From Semisulcospira habei (lineage: Eukaryota; Mollusca; Gastropoda; Semisulcospiridae): a DNA stretch of 64,000 nucleotides. Positions 58,522-64,000 of this stretch are shown piece by piece. A program made the position numbers and the translations under genes. The notes under the pieces were generated by a model that saw nothing but the letters and a program-made list of their open reading frames with translations, had not been told where the DNA came from and made no database searches. The stretch is from positions 169,486,090 to 169,550,089 of the forward strand of contig BTPG01000007.1 of NCBI GenBank assembly GCA_036245525.1, given 5' to 3'. Each line of letters begins with the position of its first letter. Within the stretch, counting starts at the first letter, position 1.

Positions 58522-59215
58522 TGTAACGAACGCCTTTAGTACAGGTTTTCGGTCGGACGATGGTGTGACGTCATTAGCAGTTGGACCGAATGTTTATGTG
58601 CGAATAATGGAGAGATAAGCATTGTTCATGAGCGGTAATGTAGCGGTGAGCGATGTTCACGTCACGTGTGGGAGTGACAGTGTGGTATCGGGAATAATTG
58701 CCAGTTCGAGATGCTATACCAGTCGAGCCGAGAGGTCGTTTTCGCTAGGGCTCTGAGGAAGAATTCTGGCTAGAGAATTCGATAGCTGTATATTGAATAC
58801 AGGTATTTATTCTTTTATTACCGGTATTTATAATGACCTATAACGCTATTCAGATGAAAAAGGAAAGTATTGTTTTATGAATTATTATTAGAGTGCAGAA
58901 GAGCCATGTTGAAGGAAATGCGATGGCTCGTGTCAATACTTGTTTGGTCGTGTAACTATTATATGTGATACAGTTTAAAACTATGATGTCATGTCGTATT
59001 CATTCATATGTGAAGATGTGGGACTGAAATAGGAATAGAATTCAGTATATATTTAGGTATACCTAATGATGAAATGTGCAGTAATATGTTACGAATTGAA
59101 GGTGAGCTGTGATTGTAATATTTGGCTCATAATTCATTGTGTGTAGGTACGCAAAATGTGTGTACAGTGTTAAAGTGGCTATAGGAATTGTGTGCACTGT
59201 GTTAAAGTGGCTATA

Positions 59216-59590
59216 TTGTACATTGCTTAACGTCCCGACAGCAACAAGGCTTTCTCAGGACGTGCCTGCACTGCTTGTGAAAAAAACCAACTAAACAGAA
59301 CATTGAATGTATGTCGCCAGCCGGTCAAACACATTAAATAAACCTAACACATGGGGCCTAAATAAAGCCAAGACCATTTAGCAACACACATCCAATATCA
59401 AGAGCTACAGGCAGTGCAGACAGTAGGGAGAGTTTTAAAAAGGCAAATACAGGTGAATGGCCAAAGGGTAGACAGAAACACATGCCCCAGAATAGAGAAA
59501 AACCCACCCTGTGGGGCTGACCAGGGTGACCCTGGGAACTAAAAAATACCTAACCCCACCCAAGTCCCCCAGGGCAGACCTGGGTGGGGG
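59216..59590 (-). mobile_element. Short retroposon (375 bp) nested in the LTR
   Basis: Copy of the element at 41677-42050, flanked by TAAAGTGGCTATA at 59203-59215 and 59591-59603. Confidence 0.85.
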
Positions 59591-60113
59591 TAAAGTGGCT
59601 ATAGGACTTGTCATAAGAATTATGACAATAGTGACTGTAGTATGGTGGCATAAAGAAGACATTTTTCAGAGGAAATGATCTAGAGCGCTCTGAAGTATAA
59701 TAATGTGTTGAAGACACATTCAGACTTTTTGGGTATAAGAGCGAACATTTATGAGTGTATAAATGTTGTGTACAGCGGGGCCGGTACGGAGCGGAAACCC
59801 CTGGTGTAGGGCCGATGAAGCTGTCCTGAGAGCATCACGTATGTGACCGAATGCGGACATCATCAAGCCTTCATCTCTCCTTCGTCCTACCATCACTGGT
59901 GCTACGAGCAGCAACGGTAGCGAAGTAAGCCACAGATTCATGCTACAGGCCCACATGCAGTGTTCCATCAGTGTAGCTATTGTCGCCTAGCGCCATTGAT
60001 AAATTCACGGCTAGGAATGTTCTAAATCTGTGAGTAGTCATTGACTAGTAATATTCATTTTGGGAATCTCCATCAAGTCGTCGATGTGACATCATTGACT
60101 GTGTCGCCACTAG

Positions 60114-60120
60114 TATAAAG
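60114..60120 (+). promoter_or_regulatory. TATA-like box in LTR family B
   Basis: TATAAAG in ACTAGTATAAAGAGGAGTCG. In copy 1 the same place reads TGTAAAG on the minus strand. It suggests the LTR is read left to right here. Confidence 0.3.
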
Positions 60121-60701
60121 AGGAGTCGAGTGACGTCTCTTGAGAGAGACAACGACCTCTACGGTAGCGAGTGAATGTGTGAGCGCCGAAGTTGTGAATA
60201 ACCTATATGCCACTTGTTAGTTATTTGTGTGGATTGGTTTATATGATGTGAATTGTGTGGTTTAATGTATGTTATGAGTGTATGAGAATAGTTAAACAGA
60301 GGGCAAAGAGAGATAATTGTGTGGCCTTTGTCCTTGTTTGTAAGCGCGTGTGTGGTGGATGAAAGAGTCTAGTAAACAGAGATAGAACACCCACCTTTAT
60401 ACAGATTGGCAGAAAGCCCACGCACACACTCATTCCATAAACGTTAATATATGTAACAATTTAATTCAGTACAACACTAAAAACACCGTCGTTACAATGA
60501 TATCAATGTGGTAGAGAACAAAGACTTAGACTCCAAAAAACAGCGTCTTTTATCTGTAGTTGTGTCAGGCAAATCAAAGGCTTATCTCGAAAAACAATAC
60601 ATGACAAACTATTAAAACTTCATGCGAAATATGAAAACCACATCGCTTCACTAATGACTCGTGATTTGAGTTGATCACTTGTATGTCTATACACAAAAGC
60701 A

Positions 60702-60974
60702 GTGAGTCACTTTCTACCTGTAGACACTGACAGTCTTTCACACGACCTTGAAAGCAATCCTATTGTTTCAAGTTCAATTGGCAAATTAGCATGCGTCATG
60801 TTTTACAAGTTTGGTAATTACCTTGCACCTGTGGTAACCTTGCTTGTAACTGGGAGTCATATTGATTTCTCGAAAATAAATTTTCTAGAGAAAGAAAAGG
60901 ATGGACCAAATGGACGAGAACAAGATGACTCCACAACAGAACCCTGTTTTGACACAGGTTCAAACTGTGACTAA
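60702..60974 (+). CDS. Polinton small membrane-type protein, start uncertain
   Basis: Open from a TGA upstream of 60669 to a stop at 60974, with no ATG at a sensible place (60702 is a GTG). It contains a hydrophobic segment (LACVMFYKFGNYLAPVVTLL), so probably one membrane span. The 3' end overlaps the next gene, at 60901, in another frame. Two short open stretches before it (60497-60620 and 60613-60675) in other frames look like the broken front part of this or a neighbouring gene. Function unknown. Confidence 0.45.
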   Translation: MSHFLPVDTDSLSHDLESNPIVSSSIGKLACVMFYKFGNYLAPVVTLLVTGSHIDFSKINFLEKEKDGPNGREQDDSTTEPCFDTGSNCD

Positions 60975-61389
60975 GGCTAAAAGTCCAGGAAGGGTAGAGG
61001 CTGGAAAAAGATTAGCCAAATATAACAGACAAAAAAAATTACAGCTTCAAGCGCAAACAGAAAAGGCTCATGTGACTGACCAGGCGTCAACACCTTCAGG
61101 ACCAGTGACAACACCGTCAGGACCCTCTTTCCCACCACACCCTCATCAAAGTGAGAGACAAACAACTAAGTCTAACCCCTACCCTGACCCTAACCCCGAA
61201 CCTCAAACAACAAAATATATAGTTGCCGGATTTGTTGTCGGATTTGGTTACATAGGTTATCAATTATACAAAAAATACAAACAACAGACTCGTACAGTGA
61301 CCAAAAAATCAGACACTCCAAAAACAAAACCAGAAGTCGCCACATTACCAGTAACACCCAAAGCCGTTGACCCATTTTATATGCAGTAA
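60901..61389 (+). CDS. Polinton protein with single transmembrane segment (162 aa)
   Basis: ATG at 60901. A basic N-terminal part with VEAGKRLAKYNRQKKLQLQA is followed by a Pro/Ser/Thr-rich linker with a repeated TPSGP motif and a transmembrane segment KYIVAGFVVGFGYIGYQLY at about residues 100-118. The tail is short and basic, and the protein ends DPFYMQ. Proteins with an AGKRLA-type motif plus a membrane span recur next to integrase in animal Polintons; the role, perhaps in the virion or membrane, is not established. The next gene starts 33 bp downstream. Confidence 0.65.
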   Translation: MDQMDENKMTPQQNPVLTQVQTVTKAKSPGRVEAGKRLAKYNRQKKLQLQAQTEKAHVTDQASTPSGPVTTPSGPSFPPHPHQSERQTTKSNPYPDPNPEPQTTKYIVAGFVVGFGYIGYQLYKKYKQQTRTVTKKSDTPKTKPEVATLPVTPKAVDPFYMQ

Positions 61390-61422
61390 ATAAAAATATT
61401 TTAATTTTTCTTGTATTAGAAA

Positions 61423-61653
61423 ATGAGCGACACAAAGAACATAATGAACCTTGTATATCACTCTGCCGTGATAAGTGGACTAGCAGTAGCTTATTCTATG
61501 CTGGGAAAAAGTCTACTCAAAATGAAATCAGCAGACCTGAGTAGACTAGACTTCAAAGACAGCGCTAAGCTAATTGTAGTTGTCACAGCATCGATTGCGA
61601 CAAAAGACTTTCTTGTCAAGCAGGGAATTATTCCAAAAAATATATCTATGTAA
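61423..61653 (+). CDS. Polinton small hydrophobic protein (76 aa)
   Basis: ATG at 61423, stop at 61653. Two hydrophobic stretches: YHSAVISGLAVAYSMLG (about residues 11-27) and AKLIVVVTASIATKDFL (about 48-64), separated by a charged loop. A two-span membrane protein is the simplest reading. It lies between the 162-aa and 140-aa genes with spacers of 33 and 11 bp, an arrangement as tight as in viral gene clusters. Function unknown. Confidence 0.6.
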   Translation: MSDTKNIMNLVYHSAVISGLAVAYSMLGKSLLKMKSADLSRLDFKDSAKLIVVVTASIATKDFLVKQGIIPKNISM

Positions 61654-61664
61654 ATAAAATAAAA

Positions 61665-62087
61665 ATGGCGACTTTAGCAGTAATAATTGGAGGTGCGATG
61701 GTTAACACCCTGGCATTCAGCGGCTCAAATTATCTCTTTTCAAAAGTGGGTAGAGAAGAATCAGCAGAAGAAATGAAACGTCACAATGAAGCGTCTGAGA
61801 AACTCGCTCAAGCGCAACAAGATTATGAAAAGAATAGAATAGAGAAACTTGATTTCATCAATGAAAAACTCAGACTTGAAGGCCACGCACAACATACGTT
61901 TTCAAATACAGATGACGCAATTCGTGAGTATTTTCTTGTCACAGGTAATGACATGTCTATCCCAAAACCGAAACTAAGTGACTATTACAAACCGAGTACA
62001 GAACAAAGAAATGGAGAGATAATCTTTGTTCTAGTGGGAATGACACTTGTTTATTTTACTGGTCTTTATATTGCTAGAAAAAAATGA
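61665..62087 (+). CDS. Polinton protein with N- and C-terminal membrane segments (140 aa)
   Basis: ATG at 61665, 11 bp after the previous stop. N-terminal MATLAVIIGGAMVNTLAFSG is hydrophobic; a charged helical middle (about residues 27-70, probably coiled coil, with RIEKLDFINEKLR) follows, then a PKLSDYYKPS segment and a C-terminal span (IIFVLVGMTLVYFTGLYIA). This architecture is widely seen beside Polinton integrases in cnidarians and molluscs; its role is unknown. Its stop overlaps the integrase start as ATGA (62084-62087), a virus-like junction. Confidence 0.7.
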   Translation: MATLAVIIGGAMVNTLAFSGSNYLFSKVGREESAEEMKRHNEASEKLAQAQQDYEKNRIEKLDFINEKLRLEGHAQHTFSNTDDAIREYFLVTGNDMSIPKPKLSDYYKPSTEQRNGEIIFVLVGMTLVYFTGLYIARKK

Positions 62088-63119
62088 ACGTAGAAAATAA
62101 ACTGTCAAAAATATATTACTCCCCAATTGGCTACTGGAAAGGAGCAACCACTATTCAGAAATTACATGCCGCTGTGGGTGGAGATATAACACTCAATCAA
62201 GTCAAACAATGGTTACAGAGACAGGCAATTTGGCAGATATATCTCCCTGCTCCAAGAAAAATAACAAGACCCCATTTTGAAAACACTACCCCAAATGACA
62301 CACATCAAATGGACCTCCTGTTTCTAACACATGACACAATAAGAAAGAAACGCTACAAGTACACATTAACTGTTGTAGACATAGCTTCAAAATATAAGGA
62401 CGCTGAACCCATATCTGACAAAACTGCTACCACAGTTGCTACAGCATTAACAAAAATATATAGTCGAGGCCCTTTAAGATACCCCAGACTTGTGCAAGTT
62501 GATGATGGATCAGAATTCAAAGGTGCTGTTAATCAGTTATTTGCGAAGCATGGCGTAATAGTCAGACGAGGCATTCCAGGCGTACACAGATCACAGGCAA
62601 TTGTAGAGAACTTTAACAAACAGTTATCAGAGAGACTTTTCAGTTACCAGTATTCAAAGGAACTCATGCATGACACCCGTAACACTGAATGGGTAAAGAG
62701 ATTACCACATGTGATAAAAGCAATGAACAATGAAGGACACCCCAAAACCTGTTGATGCTATTAAATTGAAAACAATTACAGAGCCAAAAACAGGACCAAC
62801 CCCAGCACCCTACACAAGTTTATTTACTAAACAGGTAAGATATTTATATCAACCAGGAGAGGCTGAAAATGACGTGAAGCGCAGAGCAACAGACCCCATC
62901 TGGTCTACATCTGTTCATAATATTTTTTAAAAAATAGTCCCCGGTCCTGACACAACAATATATTACCTGTATGACCCTGCACCCCAGAGGGCATTAAAAT
63001 CACAAATTTTGTCAGAGAAGAATTACAGATTATTCCCCCAGACACCGTTACTCATTTCAGTAACTAACTCATCAATTAATTCTTCAACCAGTTCATCAGC
63101 TATTTCTTCAGATAACTTG
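62084..63119 (+). pseudogene. Polinton integrase, frameshifted
   Basis: Retroviral-type DDE integrase that would insert the element into the host genome. The first frame (62084-62755) has the core domain: THQMDLLFL (Asp about 77), LVQVDDGSEFKG (Asp about 141) and IVENFNKQL (Glu about 175). The frame then breaks in the run CACCCCAAAACC near 62745; the next stretch (to 62930) continues the C-terminal part. A second break at the T/A run near 62928-62937 is followed by a third stretch ending at a stop at 63117-63119. Both breaks sit in homopolymers, so sequencing error is possible, otherwise this is a decayed gene. Its last stretch overlaps the polymerase gene tail on the other strand. Confidence 0.75.
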
Positions 63120-64000
63120 AGCCTGTAGTGTCCAGGCGCATAAGATTTTCCTTACTATGAAACACACGTTTCGTGTCCCCAACTGCAAGTGACTTCTTAT
63201 GTGTTTGGATCATTTCAATATTATGTTTATTTGATCTCAGTGACTTGTTTGGATAATCAGGCATTAATGCACCATCTAATACTTGCTCGTAATGTTCATG
63301 ACGAATGTCTTTATTCTTTATCGCTGTTTTTTTGATACCTTTGGCTTTTGACTGACTACCTTTTTGGTGCAGTATAGAATACATTTTTGATCTCAGTCCA
63401 ATGTATTCAACTATAGGCACTCCATTTAGTTCATCTTTAAACTTACCAGGCACTTTCTTATTCTGTGTGCTGTACAGTGAGTGATCTTTTGGATAATCAG
63501 ATGTGTCATACATGTGTAGTTCTGTTTTCATGTCTTCATAAAAGTCTTCCGTACACACATCAATGATCATAGAGTCAGTGTCAGTGTATAGCAGACGACA
63601 CTCAGGGTATTTTGGTTTAAAGTAATCATAATAAAATTCAAGCATTAATAATTTTGGTAACTCAAGAATTGCCATACCAATGAATACTGGCTTGTCCAGT
63701 TTAACAATCTGTTTTTTGAGTGATACTGCATACAATGATGAATGAAACTCTTTGTACCCTGTGTACTGTGGCTTGCCTGTAAGTTTAATTGCACCTGATT
63801 CAGTTGTGACAAGTCTCACATCTTTGCGGTGATGAGGATTTTCCAATGTCTTGCCAAAAAAGGCATTGTTCATAAGCTTAAAGAAGTCTTTGTCAAATGC
63901 AGTGTTGCTGTCTCTGGCACGCAATGTTGTGTTCTTCATTATGTAATCTTTCATGAAAGCACTTTGATCAAATTGAATACCTCTGTGAACTTTCTTTAGT
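63100..64000 (-). CDS. Polinton protein-primed DNA polymerase B, C-terminal part
   Basis: Open from the right edge to a stop at 63100; the N-terminal exonuclease and most of the palm lie outside. Visible: FFKLMNNAFFGKTLEN (template-binding motif B, about 63845-63890), LLYTDTDSMII (catalytic motif C, Asp pair at about 63573-63590) and GLRSKMYS (thumb region). It would replicate the element by protein priming. The frame ends about 16 codons after KRVFHSKEN; a neighbouring frame on the same strand stays open about 25 codons further with plausible acidic sequence, so the C terminus is probably frameshifted near 63145. Confidence 0.85.
   Translation of the reverse strand, partial: LKKVHRGIQFDQSAFMKDYIMKNTTLRARDSNTAFDKDFFKLMNNAFFGKTLENPHHRKDVRLVTTESGAIKLTGKPQYTGYKEFHSSLYAVSLKKQIVKLDKPVFIGMAILELPKLLMLEFYYDYFKPKYPECRLLYTDTDSMIIDVCTEDFYEDMKTELHMYDTSDYPKDHSLYSTQNKKVPGKFKDELNGVPIVEYIGLRSKMYSILHQKGSQSKAKGIKKTAIKNKDIRHEHYEQVLDGALMPDYPNKSLRSNKHNIEMIQTHKKSLAVGDTKRVFHSKENLMRLDTTGSSYLKK

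Larger units (their letters stand above)
58522..60496 (+). mobile_element. Solo LTR (family B, copy 2) with nested retroposon
   Basis: 1975 bp, TGTAACGAACG ... CGTCGTTACA; about 1587 bp once the nested retroposon and its duplication are removed, matching the 1570-bp copy 1 (inverted). No target duplication is visible (ACGAA versus ATGAT), so it may derive from recombination between copies or from an altered flank. Neither a purine tract before it nor a primer-binding site after it is evident. Confidence 0.75.
60497..64000. mobile_element. Maverick/Polinton element, partial
   Basis: Three small membrane-type genes and a retroviral-type integrase read rightwards; a protein-primed DNA polymerase B reads leftwards from the right edge. 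That combination defines Maverick/Polinton elements. No terminal inverted repeat is seen in the window; the left part is either lost or lies beyond the LTR at 58522-60496. Frameshifts in the integrase and at the polymerase C terminus suggest decay, or homopolymer sequencing errors. Confidence 0.85.

Overview
This is a window of a metazoan nuclear genome. It has intron-split genes, long introns, abundant GT/CA, GA and AT microsatellites, tRNA-headed SINEs, LINEs of the APE-endonuclease type, solo LTRs, TTAA-flanked hairpin elements and part of a Maverick/Polinton. The repeat mix and the ShKT-bearing astacin protease are what I would expect of a lophotrochozoan, most likely a marine gastropod mollusc; that assignment is inference. 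There is one 20-N assembly gap (45796-45815).

The one clearly intact host gene is an astacin-family zinc metalloprotease on the minus strand (55711 down to 44978). It has eleven exons, compatible splice phases throughout, a signal peptide, a basic propeptide cleavage site, the HExxHxxGxxH zinc site and Met-turn, a Thr-Gly repeat linker and two ShKT modules. Its introns are packed with mobile DNA.

Layout. 1-4374: minus-strand LINE with a SGNH-esterase-like ORF1 and an APE endonuclease, running off the left edge. 4375-5930: microsatellites around the 3' half of a second minus-strand LINE. 7431-9450: tandem array of ~385-bp units with a SINE inserted in one unit. 12046-16521: a plus-strand LINE split by a 1570-bp solo LTR. 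16600-29000: no confident gene, but a dense field of hairpin MITEs. 29642-32742: a broken Crypton-like tyrosine-recombinase gene. 32775-44980: tandem repeats, foldbacks, large palindromes and two minisatellites. 44978-55711: the astacin gene. 58522-60496: second copy of the 1570-bp LTR family, itself carrying a nested retroposon. 60497-64000: a Maverick/Polinton segment with three small membrane-type genes, a frameshifted integrase, and a convergent protein-primed DNA polymerase B that leaves the window.

Most notable: (1) two solo LTRs of one family (47750-49050 and 53025-54098) differ by the clean loss of a 464-bp segment that begins CAG|GTATGT and ends TTTAG|AG, which looks like an intron spliced from the retroelement leader RNA and lost in the daughter copy; (2) an empty/filled site pair inside that LTR family fixes the MITE boundaries and shows a TTAA target duplication, tying the hairpin families to piggyBac-type mobilisation; (3) a 27/24-bp minisatellite has grown out of the centre of one of these hairpins; (4) nested insertions give relative ages for several families.
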